DNA from: an uncultured Isosphaeraceae bacterium
GTDB taxonomy: Bacteria > Planctomycetota > Planctomycetia > Isosphaerales > Isosphaeraceae
Assembly (NCBI GenBank): GCA_945957605.1
Contig: CAMFLR010000010.1
Span: forward strand, 1-64,000
Direction: 5' to 3'
Length of the DNA: 64,000 nucleotides
The notes beneath the pieces were generated by a model. The model was not told the origin of the DNA. It saw nothing but the letters and a program-made list of their open reading frames with translations, and ran no database searches. Positions 8,059 to 16,619 of the stretch are shown here, piece after piece; the first letter of the stretch is position 1, and every line of letters starts with the position of its first letter. Made by a program: the position numbers and the translations under genes.

Positions 8059-8090
8059 GGGGCCGCGAAAGCGGCCCCGTTTCGTTTTTT
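8059..8090 (+). terminator. Rho-independent terminator
   Basis: A perfect 8-bp GC stem, GGGGCCGC (8059-8066) and GCGGCCCC (8071-8078), with a GAAA loop is followed by GTTTCGTTTTTT. It ends rightward transcription of the phage-like block before the convergent repressor gene. Confidence 0.9.
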
Positions 8091-8118
8091 CAGCCCTTTC
8101 AATTCAAGCGCATCGCCG

Positions 8119-8547
8119 CTAGGGCTTACCGTGCGGATTCGTCTTCGTCGCTTTCATCTGCTCGATATCGCGCCGGAGCGATTCCGACGTGTCGCGCTCG
8201 GCAATCACCTCGAACCTTCCAGGCTCGTGCCGGCCGGCGTTGGCCAGTGCGCACATCGCTTGGGAAACATCAAGGCGTAACGCTCGCACGAGCTTCAAAA
8301 TCGCGTCTTCGTCGGCTGTGAGCGCTGGCGGTTGCTCAATCGCATCGGCCTGATCGTCGGCCAGGTACTCAATCGGCACTCCGAGCAGCCGAGCCATGCG
8401 AAGGCCCTGCCGAAGTGTCGGCTCACCCTGGTCGTTCTTCCATTTACTGATTCGGTTGGCCGAAAGCCCGGCCATCGACTCAAAGTAACCTTGAGTCCAA
8501 CCGCGCTGTTCGAGAAGCGTCAGAATCTTTTCGACTGTAGTGGCCAT
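8119..8547 (-). CDS. Xre/Cro-CI-type helix-turn-helix repressor
   Basis: A 142-residue protein (start MATTVEKILTLL at 8547; the upstream in-frame start at 8568 adds seven residues). Residues ~5-65 form an HTH_XRE domain: EQRGWTQGYFESMAGLSANRISKWKNDQGEPTL with the turn and recognition helix, then LLGVPIEYLADD, the typical end of the domain. The C-terminal half is helical and may dimerise. Its gene diverges from the early genes that begin at 8731, the classic layout of a prophage immunity region, and a palindrome in the divergent promoter at 8643-8655 is a good operator candidate. It should hold the island silent. Confidence 0.8.
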   Translation of the reverse strand: MATTVEKILTLLEQRGWTQGYFESMAGLSANRISKWKNDQGEPTLRQGLRMARLLGVPIEYLADDQADAIEQPPALTADEDAILKLVRALRLDVSQAMCALANAGRHEPGRFEVIAERDTSESLRRDIEQMKATKTNPHGKP

Positions 8548-8633
8548 ACCTACAAAATCGCACACCATAAGGGTTTAGAAAACCCGCAAGATTGATTTCG
8601 ACTCAATTCTAACGATTTACCATCTCGAAACGC

Positions 8634-8662
8634 TTGTTTTACTACCGATTCGGTATTATTAT
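8634..8662 (+). promoter_or_regulatory. Early promoter with palindromic operator in the spacer
   Basis: TTGTTT at 8634-8639 and TATTAT at 8657-8662 are separated by exactly 17 bases and fit a sigma-70 type promoter reading toward the early genes. The spacer contains TACCGATTCGGTA (8643-8655), an inverted repeat of six bases around a single T. A protein bound there would block polymerase, so the divergent Xre repressor is the obvious candidate. The site is seen; the binding is inferred. Confidence 0.6.
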
Positions 8663-8730
8663 GAGCTTACTTCGGTCGAACAAAGGGTAGAGGGGTCATC
8701 ATCCTCATCTCGTTGAAAGGGCATTTGCCG

Positions 8731-8931
8731 ATGAACGGGCGCTATCGTGAGTCGGATTCAACTGATGCGGATGATTCAGTGGCCGCGATGTCCGACGTCG
8801 TGCGGATCGCTCGATGGCTCGATCAAAGGCGAACGGCTAACCGCTTTTTGAACGAGCCCGGATCCAAAGCGGCAATTGTCGTTGCCGAGGCGGTAAGTGA
8901 TGTCGGCGAGAGGCCGATTGCGCGTGGCTGA
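8731..8931 (+). CDS. Small early protein of the island, unknown
   Basis: A 66-residue protein starting MNGRYRESDS; the GTTGAAAGGGCA before an alternative start at 8713 is a weaker choice. It is the first gene downstream of the repressor-controlled promoter, where phages usually encode Cro-like or excisionase-like proteins. No HTH motif is evident. The segment VVRIARWLDQRRTANRFL looks like an amphipathic helix. Function unknown. Confidence 0.4.
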   Translation: MNGRYRESDSTDADDSVAAMSDVVRIARWLDQRRTANRFLNEPGSKAAIVVAEAVSDVGERPIARG

Positions 8932-9007
8932 TTCGGCCCCTTAACGAATGTTCGATCGATCGATTCACCTCGGGATACTTGGTTTCGTCTCCAGGAGCGG
9001 GCAAACG

Positions 9008-9397
9008 ATGACGCACCAGGAAAAGCGTGAGCGAAAGGATGAAATTATCCGCCAGTATGGGGCAGGGGATTCGATCTCGAGCCTCGCGATCCGGCATGGG
9101 CTCGATGCTGGTTACGTCAGGCGCATTTTGCGGCAGAGCGGTGCGGCCCTGCCGAGCAAGCCGCGTGGGGCGCGGCGAGGAACCCGGCGCGAGGTTTCGC
9201 CCCGTACCCGGCAGGTGATTTTCGCGCTGGGAAATTCCAACGCAACTACGAAGGCTCTGGCATATCGCTTCCAGATCTCGCGGCAGCGGGTTCAGCAGAT
9301 TCGCGACCACGCGATTGCCGACGGCGAACTCAAGCCGCGCTCCAATCACAGCAAACGCATCAACGCACTCGACGACGCCGATCTCTGTGTTCATTAA
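9008..9397 (+). CDS. Double helix-turn-helix DNA-binding protein
   Basis: A 129-residue basic protein starting MTHQEKRERKDEII. It shows two HTH-like segments: DSISSLAIRHGLDAGYVRRI (residues ~24-44), a resolvase/homeodomain-like trihelix, and TTKALAYRFQISRQRVQQIR (residues ~82-101), which resembles the region-4 helix-turn-helix of sigma factors. It probably acts as a regulator of the island early operon or in replication initiation. No catalytic domain is present. The ATG at 9008 is preferred to the upstream start at 8948, whose extra residues look unlike the rest. Confidence 0.55.
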   Translation: MTHQEKRERKDEIIRQYGAGDSISSLAIRHGLDAGYVRRILRQSGAALPSKPRGARRGTRREVSPRTRQVIFALGNSNATTKALAYRFQISRQRVQQIRDHAIADGELKPRSNHSKRINALDDADLCVH

Positions 9398-9406
9398 TCG
9401 GAGCAT

Positions 9407-9712
9407 ATGATGACGACTCTGTTTGATAGTCAGACCTTAACAAGCGGATACGCGAATACGTTTGGCCATGGCGTGTTTCCCGAGGCCGCTGGACGTCTCA
9501 ATCCAGGTGCGATCTCAACGAATGAGACCGACACTGCCTACTGGGAGAGCGACACGCTGACCGATACTACCGAGACGCCCGTCCCTACGAGTTCTGATTC
9601 ACGTTTCCCAGGCTTCTGCCAGACTGAACGCGAGCGCGTCGAGGCCGCCGCCACTCGACGCGTTCGCGTGGTTGTTCAGCTTTCGATGACAATTCGCCGC
9701 GCTCGATCGTGA
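9407..9712 (+). CDS. Hypothetical protein of the island
   Basis: A 101-residue frame with a GGAG ribosome binding site six bases before ATG 9407, only nine bases after the previous gene. Rich in Thr, Ser and Gly with no recognisable motif; the C-terminal 25 residues are very basic (RVRVVVQLSMTIRRARS). Probably expressed with its neighbours as part of the early operon. Function unknown. Confidence 0.4.
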   Translation: MMTTLFDSQTLTSGYANTFGHGVFPEAAGRLNPGAISTNETDTAYWESDTLTDTTETPVPTSSDSRFPGFCQTERERVEAAATRRVRVVVQLSMTIRRARS

Positions 9713-9767
9713 TAGTCGTGGACCATATCAACTCAATTGTTCAATTGCTCTGCTCAGGAATCTCCGC

Positions 9768-10484
9768 ATGCCAGATCGGTTGCATCCGTTACAAGATCTG
9801 GCGATGGCGCGGCGGTTCCTCATTGCGGTGATGTCGCAAGGCGCCTGTCATGAATTGTGCGTGCTTCGCGGGCAATTTACGCGTGGTCGACGGATCGAAT
9901 CCGCACAGCAGTATGCGTCGACCCTTGCCGGATGGTATGACGACGTCGATAAAATGCTGGCCGACCTGAAACGACTCGACGGCGTTTCGGCCTACTTCAC
10001 TCCGAACCCGGTCGACCCTGCTCTGCTGGCGCGGGCCGATAATCAGCTTGTGCGAATTAGCGGTCAAAACGGACGCACAGCCGACGAAAATATCGCGCAA
10101 ATTCGGTGGCTTTATGTCGATATCGATCCCGTTCGACCTGCCGGCATTTCCAGCACGAACGACGAACTCGCCGCTGCCGTCGAACGCCGCGATCGCGTGC
10201 TCGACACTTTCCCCGAACTTCGCGCATCGGCACTCTGGGGACAATCGGGTAATGGCGCGTGGATATTAGCACGCCTGCAAGATCTCCCTAACGTTGAGCC
10301 ATCACGCACCTCTGTGGCCGATGCACTGGCGGGGATCGCAAGCCGCTTCTCCGACGCACAGGTGACAATCGACGTCAGCACGCGCAACCCTGCGCGGTTG
10401 ATGTGCGTGCCCGGCACGCTCAAGTGCAAGGGATCAAGCCGGGCCGATCGCCCCTGGCGGCTGGTTACGCTCGACATCCGTTAG
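9768..10484 (+). CDS. Archaeo-eukaryotic-type primase (PrimPol-like) of the island
   Basis: A 238-residue protein immediately upstream of a D5-type helicase. Residues ~112-122 read WLYVDIDPV, the hhhDhD metal-binding motif I (Asp118, Asp120) of AEP primases. SGNGAWILARL around residue 165 corresponds to motif II, where the family normally has a His (SGxGxH); here the position is Trp. DVSTRNPARLMCVPGTLKCKG near the C-terminus is the motif III region. It should make primers, or be a derivative that has lost part of that activity, for replication of the island together with the helicase. Ribosome binding site CAGGAA lies ten bases upstream. Confidence 0.7.
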   Translation: MPDRLHPLQDLAMARRFLIAVMSQGACHELCVLRGQFTRGRRIESAQQYASTLAGWYDDVDKMLADLKRLDGVSAYFTPNPVDPALLARADNQLVRISGQNGRTADENIAQIRWLYVDIDPVRPAGISSTNDELAAAVERRDRVLDTFPELRASALWGQSGNGAWILARLQDLPNVEPSRTSVADALAGIASRFSDAQVTIDVSTRNPARLMCVPGTLKCKGSSRADRPWRLVTLDIR

Positions 10485-10539
10485 TCGTCCAACCAAATTG
10501 CGGCGCAGGCTCGCTTCGCCATCAAACGGATTGCTGCCC

Positions 10540-12495
10540 ATGCCCGCAATCGAGCCACATCCGCCGCTTTCGCCTCGCATTCCGCTGGACCTGCCACATT
10601 TTAACAATGTGCATGGTTTCACAACTCAATCGCTGCCGACGCAAACGCCACCACCCGATTCACCACCAATTGTCGCGAAGCAACCAACCCGTGCACAACA
10701 AAGCAATCGCGAGCGTTATGCGCAGGCAGCGCTCCGTGGCGAAGTTGCCGCGGTTGCCTCGTGCAAGTCGCTCCGCAATAACCGATTGAACCTGGCGGCC
10801 TTCAAACTCTTTTCCTACGTGGCCGCCGGCGTTCTGAATGAAGCGGAGGTTGCACAACAGCTCACACAAGCGGCGCTCGCGTGTGGGCTCGAGCCTTCGG
10901 AAATCAAATCGACCATCGCCAGCGGGCGTAAGAAAGGGCTCTCCCAACCGCGTGACCTGAGCCACCTTGGTAAAGGCTCACGAAAAGCTAAACCCGCCGA
11001 TTCACCCGAATCGTCCACATCGGATGCCGAATTCACACCCGATTCGTCGCCAGTTTCCGGTCATTCCAACCCGCATCGGCTGGCACGGCTGTTTTTGGCC
11101 GATTACCTACATCGTGGCATGCGTTGCATTCGATACTGGCGAGATGATTTTCATGTCTGGAATGGTTCGTCGTACCAGCCTGCGCCGAATGCTGAGTTAA
11201 GGGCACAGGTCACCTCATTTCTTGCGCGCGAGTTCGATCGCATTTACGCGCGCGAGTTGAGTGAAAGCACGAAGCAGCAACGTCCGCGACCGCTCGCCGT
11301 AACAACCACACTTGTGTCGAACGTCATTCAGGCGCTCGCCGGTGAAACGCTGCTTGCCGCGAACGCTTGCCCGAGTCAGCCGGCGTGGCTGCCGGCGGAA
11401 GGTGAAGAAACGGGCGTTATCGAGTGGCCGGTGAACGAAGTTCTCGTCGCGCGTAATGCGCTTGTGCATTTGCCATCGTTCGTCGCAGGCAAACCGTGTA
11501 CTCAAGCACCCACACCGCGACTTTTCTCACCATTTGCACTTGATTACAAGTTCACGCCAGATGCACGTCCGCCGGTCGAGTGGCTGGCATTTCTCGATCG
11601 CATCTGGGGAAAGGATGCGCAGTCGATAGCCACGCTTCAGGAGTGGATGGGCTACCTCCTGACGCCTGATAACAGGATGCAAAAAATCCTCCTCATGATC
11701 GGTCCCAAGCGGTCGGGAAAGGGGACGATCGCCAAGGTCATTCGTGCCATGCTTGGCCCGCAAAATGTCACGCATCCTCGGCTTTCCACGCTTGCTGGGC
11801 CGTTCGGTACGCATGTACTCGTCGGCAAGCTCGCGGCAATTATTGATGACGCACGCGTAAGTCATCGGACCGATGCGATCGCCGTTACCGAACAGTTGCT
11901 CACGATTTCAGGCGACGCCGCACAAACCGTCCCGCGGAAGTATTTGCCCGATCTCACGACTGAGCTGCACGCGCGAATCATGATCAACTCGAACGAAATT
12001 CCGCGCTTGCACGATAGCAGCGGGTCGCTCGCTTCGCGGTTGCTCATTCTCGAAATGACGCGGTCGTTCTTCGGCCGCGAAGATGTCAGTTTATTCGCGC
12101 GATTGAAGCCGGAGATCCCGCAGATCATGCTCTGGGCCGTCGCTGGTTGGGCGCGATTGTATGCCCGCAAGGCGTTTGTGCAGCCGAAGTCGGGTTCGTG
12201 TTTGAAGTCGCTCATGAATGAAATGTCATCGCCAATGAGCGTGTTCATCTCCGAAATGTGCGAGCTTGAGGATGATTCGAAAGAAGAGCGTGCAGAACGA
12301 TTCGAAATTGCGCTCAACGATCTTTATGCGACCTGGAAGCGCTGGAATATCGAACGTGGGGCGGAGTACACGGGAAATACGAATCACTTCAGCAGGCTTT
12401 TGAAATCGGCGGCGCCTGTTGTGCAGCAACATCGCGGACGAATTGACGGTCAGCGGCAAACGACGTTGCTGCGTATTCGGCTGCGCTCGTCGTGA
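10540..12495 (+). CDS. D5/P4-family SF3 replicative helicase
   Basis: A 651-residue protein (ATG 10540; a TTG at 10498 is possible). Residues ~40-150 are a helical region, ~170-330 hold a D5 N-terminal-like segment (LFLADYLHRGMRCIRYW, DFHVWNGSSY), and the C-terminal half is an SF3 helicase: Walker A GPKRSGKGT at 388-396, Walker B LAAIIDDAR with Asp436-Asp437, then HARIMINSNEIPRL as motif C with Asn, and the arginine-finger region SLASRLLILEMTRSFFG. These proteins unwind the origin of P4-like satellites, phages and plasmids. It follows the primase gene by 55 bp and is the last island gene on this side. Confidence 0.9.
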   Translation: MPAIEPHPPLSPRIPLDLPHFNNVHGFTTQSLPTQTPPPDSPPIVAKQPTRAQQSNRERYAQAALRGEVAAVASCKSLRNNRLNLAAFKLFSYVAAGVLNEAEVAQQLTQAALACGLEPSEIKSTIASGRKKGLSQPRDLSHLGKGSRKAKPADSPESSTSDAEFTPDSSPVSGHSNPHRLARLFLADYLHRGMRCIRYWRDDFHVWNGSSYQPAPNAELRAQVTSFLAREFDRIYARELSESTKQQRPRPLAVTTTLVSNVIQALAGETLLAANACPSQPAWLPAEGEETGVIEWPVNEVLVARNALVHLPSFVAGKPCTQAPTPRLFSPFALDYKFTPDARPPVEWLAFLDRIWGKDAQSIATLQEWMGYLLTPDNRMQKILLMIGPKRSGKGTIAKVIRAMLGPQNVTHPRLSTLAGPFGTHVLVGKLAAIIDDARVSHRTDAIAVTEQLLTISGDAAQTVPRKYLPDLTTELHARIMINSNEIPRLHDSSGSLASRLLILEMTRSFFGREDVSLFARLKPEIPQIMLWAVAGWARLYARKAFVQPKSGSCLKSLMNEMSSPMSVFISEMCELEDDSKEERAERFEIALNDLYATWKRWNIERGAEYTGNTNHFSRLLKSAAPVVQQHRGRIDGQRQTTLLRIRLRSS

Positions 12496-12614
12496 GCGAA
12501 ATCCTGGCTTTGGCAACCGAATCGTTAAGAAACCGGTCGTTCTGGTGTCGCATTTGCTGTAAGGCGTTAGAATGAGGGCCGTTTTGGTTGTCGTCATCTT
12601 GCAAGGGTTGTGCC

Positions 12615-13001
12615 ATGCCGACGTCGCAAGATCGCGCGCGAGATCATCTCGCGAATGAGCGCACGTTTCTCGCCTGGATTCGCACTGCGCTTGGATTGCT
12701 GGGCCTGGGCTTCGTCATGGCGCGCATGGGGCTCTTTTTACGGCAAATTGCGTCGGAAATTCCCGGTGCAGAGGCTCATCGAGTGAATACGGGCCACGAA
12801 TTCATGGTCGGTGGCGTGATTTTGCTGGCCGTTGGCACTGGGCTCGCGGGAATGGCTGCGTGGTTTCACGAGAAGAACCGCCGAGCCATTGATGCCAGCA
12901 ATTTTCAGCCGGCCCGGCTTGCAGTTTATGCTCTCGCGGGGATCATCATTTTGGGCGGCATGCTGATTATTGGACTCGTCATCTGGCGCACGGCAACCTA
13001 G
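12615..13001 (+). CDS. DUF202 (YidH-type) membrane protein
   Basis: A 128-residue protein beginning MPTSQDRARDHLANERTFLAWIRTALGLLGLG, the diagnostic DUF202 N-terminus. Three membrane helices are visible: ~24-45, ~65-85 (GVILLAVGTGLAGMAAWF) and ~103-125 (VYALAGIIILGGMLIIGLVI). The family is small, of unknown function, and located in the cytoplasmic membrane. It marks the return to chromosomal genes after the phage-like island. Independent transcription is likely, as it lies 120 bp after the helicase gene. Confidence 0.85.
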   Translation: MPTSQDRARDHLANERTFLAWIRTALGLLGLGFVMARMGLFLRQIASEIPGAEAHRVNTGHEFMVGGVILLAVGTGLAGMAAWFHEKNRRAIDASNFQPARLAVYALAGIIILGGMLIIGLVIWRTAT

Positions 13002-13114
13002 CGCAAACGGCAGCGTATCATTGATCTCTGGCCGAACCCGGTACAATGTTGGAGAACCGGCGTGGAGGAAACCCGCCCGCACCGGCCACTCCATCCGAGA
13101 CCGAGGTGATTGCC

Positions 13115-13678
13115 GTGCTCGACTGGTCACGCGTTTACGATGAAGCGCTTCCCTACGCCGCATTTCTCGACCGCTACGCGAACGCCAATCAGCGCCCGCG
13201 CTGGGACGCCATGCACGCGCGAATTACGCTCGATGATGCCCAAAAATCACTGCTGCAAGGCTTCGTGCGCTTGCAGCACGTCGTTGTTTTCAACGGCGCT
13301 TGGTGCGGCGATTGCATCAACCAGGTCCCCATTCTCGATCACTTCGCGCAAGCGACGCCAAGGTTGCAGCTTCGGCTGATCGATCGCGATGCGCGTGAGG
13401 ATGTGAAATCGGAACTGGCGATCAATGGCGGTAATCGCGTGCCCGTCGTCGTTTTCCTGAGCGAGGATTTTGAGGAAGTTGCCCGCTACGGCGAGCGCAC
13501 GCTTTCAACGTATCGTCGCAAGGCGATCGAGCAACTGGGCGCAAGTTGCCCCACCGGACTCGTCGCGCCTGATGCGGCCGATACGAACGTCGTGATACAA
13601 GAATGGCTGAATGAGTTTGAACGTGTTCAACTCTTGCTTCGACTTTCGCCACGCCTGCGCGAACGTCATAACGACTGA
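13115..13678 (+). CDS. Thioredoxin-family protein (WCGDC active site)
   Basis: A 187-residue protein. The GTG at 13115 (reading VLDWSRVYDEAL) with GAGG eight bases upstream is preferred; an ATG at 13046 would add a Pro-rich, unlikely extension. A thioredoxin-like fold is shown by the strand VVVFNGAWCGDCINQVPIL with a CxxC redox pair and by the later cis-Pro motif GNRVPVVVFLSED. Cytoplasmic, without signal peptide. The group is a Thioredoxin_9-like family common in planctomycetes, likely a disulfide reductase. The gene stands alone and is followed by a terminator. Confidence 0.8.
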   Translation: MLDWSRVYDEALPYAAFLDRYANANQRPRWDAMHARITLDDAQKSLLQGFVRLQHVVVFNGAWCGDCINQVPILDHFAQATPRLQLRLIDRDAREDVKSELAINGGNRVPVVVFLSEDFEEVARYGERTLSTYRRKAIEQLGASCPTGLVAPDAADTNVVIQEWLNEFERVQLLLRLSPRLRERHND

Positions 13679-13712
13679 CCAGATCGCGCCAGATTGTTGA
13701 AATCATGCTCGT

Positions 13713-13757
13713 CACCCCGCGCAAGGCTTTCTGATTGCGCGAGGGTGGCGTTTTTTT
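13713..13757 (+). terminator. Rho-independent terminator after the thioredoxin-like gene
   Basis: CACCCCGCGCAA (13713-13724) pairs with TTGCGCGAGGGTG (13735-13747) with small internal asymmetry, followed by GCG and seven T residues (13751-13757). Confidence 0.8.
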
Positions 13758-14128
13758 GCGCGCGTTCGCTTCGATCAAAACGTGAATAACGTCTTGTACA
13801 TCATCCATCTCTTTTCAGAATTCACAATGCTCCCCTTCGCTCGCGGAGTACACCGAAATCATCCAATCACACAACTCATTATTTCATGTGATTTTGGCCA
13901 GATCTTCATGGAAACTCAACGCGTCTGTGGAATCACCCGCGCAGTAACTCTTGTGTTGGCATGGTTTTCCGTCAGATTTTCACGCGATCTTCTTGCAGAC
14001 GTTGCCACATGCACATGGTTAAACTCTATGATTTCAGGCTCGATCATCGCTCTCGCGTAATTCGTGGCGCGACCATGCTGTGCCCAGTTGCGTGAACATC
14101 CCAGCCTTCCCCCCGCAAGGAACTCTTC
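13758..14128. other. Gene-free region upstream of a DUF1559 gene
   Basis: No credible gene. The DNA is relatively AT-rich and carries the promoter and leader for the DUF1559 gene. The only clear signal is the ribosome binding site AAGGAA just before the GTG start at 14129. Confidence 0.5.
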
Positions 14129-15193
14129 GTGCCTAAATCTCGTTTTCAACGTGGCTTTACGCTTATCGAATTGCTTGTTGTCATCGCGATCATCGCGGTG
14201 CTCATTGCCCTTCTCCTGCCTGCCGTTCAAGCTGCGCGCGAGGCTGCTCGTCGCGCCCAATGCACCAACAACCTGAAGCAGATCGCCCTGGCCACTCACA
14301 ATTTCGAGTCGGGAAACAGTAAGTTTCCTGATGGCTGGGGTCCCGTGCCCGACCTGCCGAGCGGCCCTGGAAACTCGGGCAACAGCCGAGGCAGCACGAT
14401 CATTCAGATTCTGCCTTACATCGAAGGTGCCGCCGCTTACAACACGTTCAACTTGCGGCAAGACGTGAACGCCGCCGCCGCGAACGGCACGGCCCGCAAC
14501 ATCATTGTTAGCGGCTTCACATGCCCTTCCGACCCCGCAACTGCGCGGATGAGCCTGATCGGCTACAGCAATTACTTCGCCAGTTTGGGCAATACCGCGA
14601 GTCAGCGTTACGGCAGCGGCGCGGATGAAGAGACGATCATCGCGCGAATCGGCGTTTTCAACGTGATGGTCGATTCGACCTCGGCGCGTGGCAACGTGAA
14701 CTGGCAGAAGATCCTCAGCAGCGTAACGATCGCCTCGATCACCGACGGCACGTCGAACACTGCGATGTGGGCTGAAGTGAAGCGATCGAACCTGCCGAGC
14801 CCCGCGCCCTCGACTTCGGTCTACGACCCCGACAACACGTATTACATTCCGAACACGAAGTTCGATAACGGCAAGCCCGTTCTCCCTGACTGCAACGATT
14901 GGAACGTGCCCACCACGTCGCGAATCACGTATCGCGGCCAGCAGTACCACCGCAACTTGCCGATGACATCAACCTATTCGCACACGGTTGTGCCCAACTA
15001 TTCGGGTTACGACTGCGGATCGAGCAACTTCTTCGCGTCGCACACAGCGGCCCGCAGCTTCCACCCCGGTGGCGTGAACGCCGCAATGGCCGACGGTTCG
15101 GTACGGTTCTACAAGAACACGATTGCACCGACGGTTTGGGGTGCTGTGGGAACGCGGGCTGGCGGCGAAGTGATTAGCGCCGACGCTCTTTAA
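14129..15193 (+). CDS. DUF1559 pseudopilin-like secreted protein
   Basis: A 354-residue protein with a type IV pilin-like N-terminus: short basic leader MPKSRFQRG, then [20 protein letters not shown] cleaved before Phe, followed by the planctomycete hallmark [17 protein letters not shown]. The DUF1559 body contains [15 protein letters not shown] and, near the end, the conserved [18 protein letters not shown]. These proteins are highly multiplied in planctomycetes, exported by a type II/IV-pilus-like route; their function is unknown. The start codon is GTG with AAGGAA eight bases upstream. It is followed after 40 bp by a small lipoprotein gene, a frequent pairing in this phylum. Confidence 0.95.
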   Translation: MPKSRFQRGFTLIELLVVIAIIAVLIALLLPAVQAAREAARRAQCTNNLKQIALATHNFESGNSKFPDGWGPVPDLPSGPGNSGNSRGSTIIQILPYIEGAAAYNTFNLRQDVNAAAANGTARNIIVSGFTCPSDPATARMSLIGYSNYFASLGNTASQRYGSGADEETIIARIGVFNVMVDSTSARGNVNWQKILSSVTIASITDGTSNTAMWAEVKRSNLPSPAPSTSVYDPDNTYYIPNTKFDNGKPVLPDCNDWNVPTTSRITYRGQQYHRNLPMTSTYSHTVVPNYSGYDCGSSNFFASHTAARSFHPGGVNAAMADGSVRFYKNTIAPTVWGAVGTRAGGEVISADAL

Positions 15194-15233
15194 GCCGTCG
15201 TGCGATTCTCTCGATGAATTGACAAGCGAGTGA

Positions 15234-15698
15234 ATGATGCTTCGTTTCAATAGAATGGCCATTCTTACGGCCTCGATGTTGGTTGCCTCTCTCTGCGCCG
15301 GTTGCGGCGCAGGGAGTGGCTCGAACGCTTCGGCAGAGATCCCGCCGTCGAATGCGGGACTGCTCGAAGTTGGCGAAATGTATCGTGCCTATCTCAAGCA
15401 AGTAGGCAAGCCTCCCGCCAAAATGAAGGACATCGAGCTGTATTCGCCCGGCTTCCCGCAAGGCTCGCTGATGCTTCAAAATGGCGAACTCGTCACCTTC
15501 TGGGGTGTGACGGCGCTAACCGAATCCGGCGCAGGTCACGCGGTGCTGGCGTATGAGTCGAAGGCACCCACCGGCGGTGGCGTTGTGCTGCTCGACGATG
15601 GTGAAACAATCAAGCAAATGACCACGGAAGAATTTCAAGCCGCGCCCAAGGCTGGCACCATCGCCTCAACGCCCGATAAACGCAAATCCGTACGTTGA
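15234..15698 (+). CDS. Small lipoprotein paired with DUF1559 protein
   Basis: A 154-residue protein with a signal peptide MMLRFNRMAILTASMLVASL and lipobox LCAGC, so Cys23 should be lipidated after signal peptidase II cleavage. The mature part contains LLEVGEMYRAYLKQVGKPP, a helix seen in many planctomycete lipoproteins located next to DUF1559 genes, and ends with a short basic tail. Function unknown. It is very likely co-transcribed with the gene before it. A repeat element lies directly downstream. Confidence 0.75.
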   Translation: MMLRFNRMAILTASMLVASLCAGCGAGSGSNASAEIPPSNAGLLEVGEMYRAYLKQVGKPPAKMKDIELYSPGFPQGSLMLQNGELVTFWGVTALTESGAGHAVLAYESKAPTGGGVVLLDDGETIKQMTTEEFQAAPKAGTIASTPDKRKSVR

Positions 15699-15734
15699 TA
15701 TCGTAGCCAGAATCGTTCTGTGATTTTGGAACTC

Positions 15735-15808
15735 GGGTGCCACTGGCTATGCCAGTGCTCTTCTGCCTTGGCTTCAATCAAAGAGCCCGGCATAGCCAGT
15801 GGCACCCA
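15735..15808. repeat. Intergenic inverted repeat, family R1
   Basis: The left arm starts GGGTGCCACTGGC, TAT, GCCAGTGCTCTT; the right arm is its near reverse complement ending in GGCACCC. Each arm is itself a hairpin (CACTGGC/GCCAGTG) and the arms together form a longer one. The right arm has a small change (AGAGCCCGGC). Further copies lie at 27159, 32417, 38765, 54078, 55415 and 61150. Confidence 0.85.
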
Positions 15809-15917
15809 GCATTTTGGAATTCATCCGGCGAATGGACGATGTCGCACAGGTCAGTTCAGATGAATCGGTAGGAAGAACGAACGAAACACGGGCATTAAGC
15901 CAGATTCTTCGAACCGA

Positions 15918-16469
15918 TCAGGGAGATTTCGTCGCCGGATTTCTGAGATAGAGCTTCTTGGATGGATAATTGATGACGGCCTGGTAATCGAAGAAATACG
16001 TCGCGCCGATGAGGCCATCGATCGGGCGATCTCCAATCTGCACGCGCGATTGGTTCACGGCAGAAAGATCGAGCACGCGGGCGCTGACGGGCCCAGCCGA
16101 AAATTGTCCCAGCCGGACATTCTTAAGATCAGTCACGTACGACGACATATTGGAAGCACCCAGCCCACCGACCGTCCCATTCACCGGCTGAAGTGGAAGT
16201 TGCAAACGCTTGGCGGAAGTGGTGTCGATGACCAGCCACGACGCGCCTGAGTCGAGCAAGAGCACGACCGGCGTGGAGTCGATCTCGGCATCGACCTCGA
16301 AGAGATTCCCTTTGCCCACGAGAAGCGGAACTTCGGTCCAACCGGTTGGGGGCAGGGCATCGGCCGGATGCGGCTGAGGCGTTTTCGCGCGTTCGGCCGG
16401 AGCGCACGCCGCAATTGCGAGCGTCGCGAGCAGGGCCGACCGATGGACAAAGCGATGTAAGCGGTTCAT
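15918..16469 (-). CDS. Retropepsin-like aspartic protease lipoprotein
   Basis: A 183-residue protein; the ATG at 16469 gives a signal peptide with a lipobox-like end (LLATLAIAAC). The longer frame extending to 16700 is rejected because it lacks signal features and overlaps the divergent promoter. The mature domain has VVLLLDSGASWLVID, the catalytic DSG motif of clan AA proteases, and further on IDGLIGATYF, the second family signature. Such single-domain proteins dimerise to form the active site and work in the periplasm. Substrate unknown. The gene diverges from the TlpA-like gene at 16620. Confidence 0.75.
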   Translation of the reverse strand: MNRLHRFVHRSALLATLAIAACAPAERAKTPQPHPADALPPTGWTEVPLLVGKGNLFEVDAEIDSTPVVLLLDSGASWLVIDTTSAKRLQLPLQPVNGTVGGLGASNMSSYVTDLKNVRLGQFSAGPVSARVLDLSAVNQSRVQIGDRPIDGLIGATYFFDYQAVINYPSKKLYLRNPATKSP

Positions 16470-16619
16470 CGCGGCGTTGGTTTTTAGGTGTTTGATCGCG
16501 ACTGAAACAGGCCGAAGTATAGCAAACCGGTCGACGACTTTCCGTTTGACGGCCACTCGTTGCCGTGATATGACAGATGTCATAGCTTTATGGTGAAGGG
16601 TCGAAATGGAGGTCAAACG

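Noticed and set aside
15735..15808. Reading the intergenic hairpins only as Rho-independent terminators
   Set aside because: They lack the run of T after the stem, recur with the same sequence at many unrelated gene ends, and come in two inverted arms; R1 and R2 are therefore listed as repeats.
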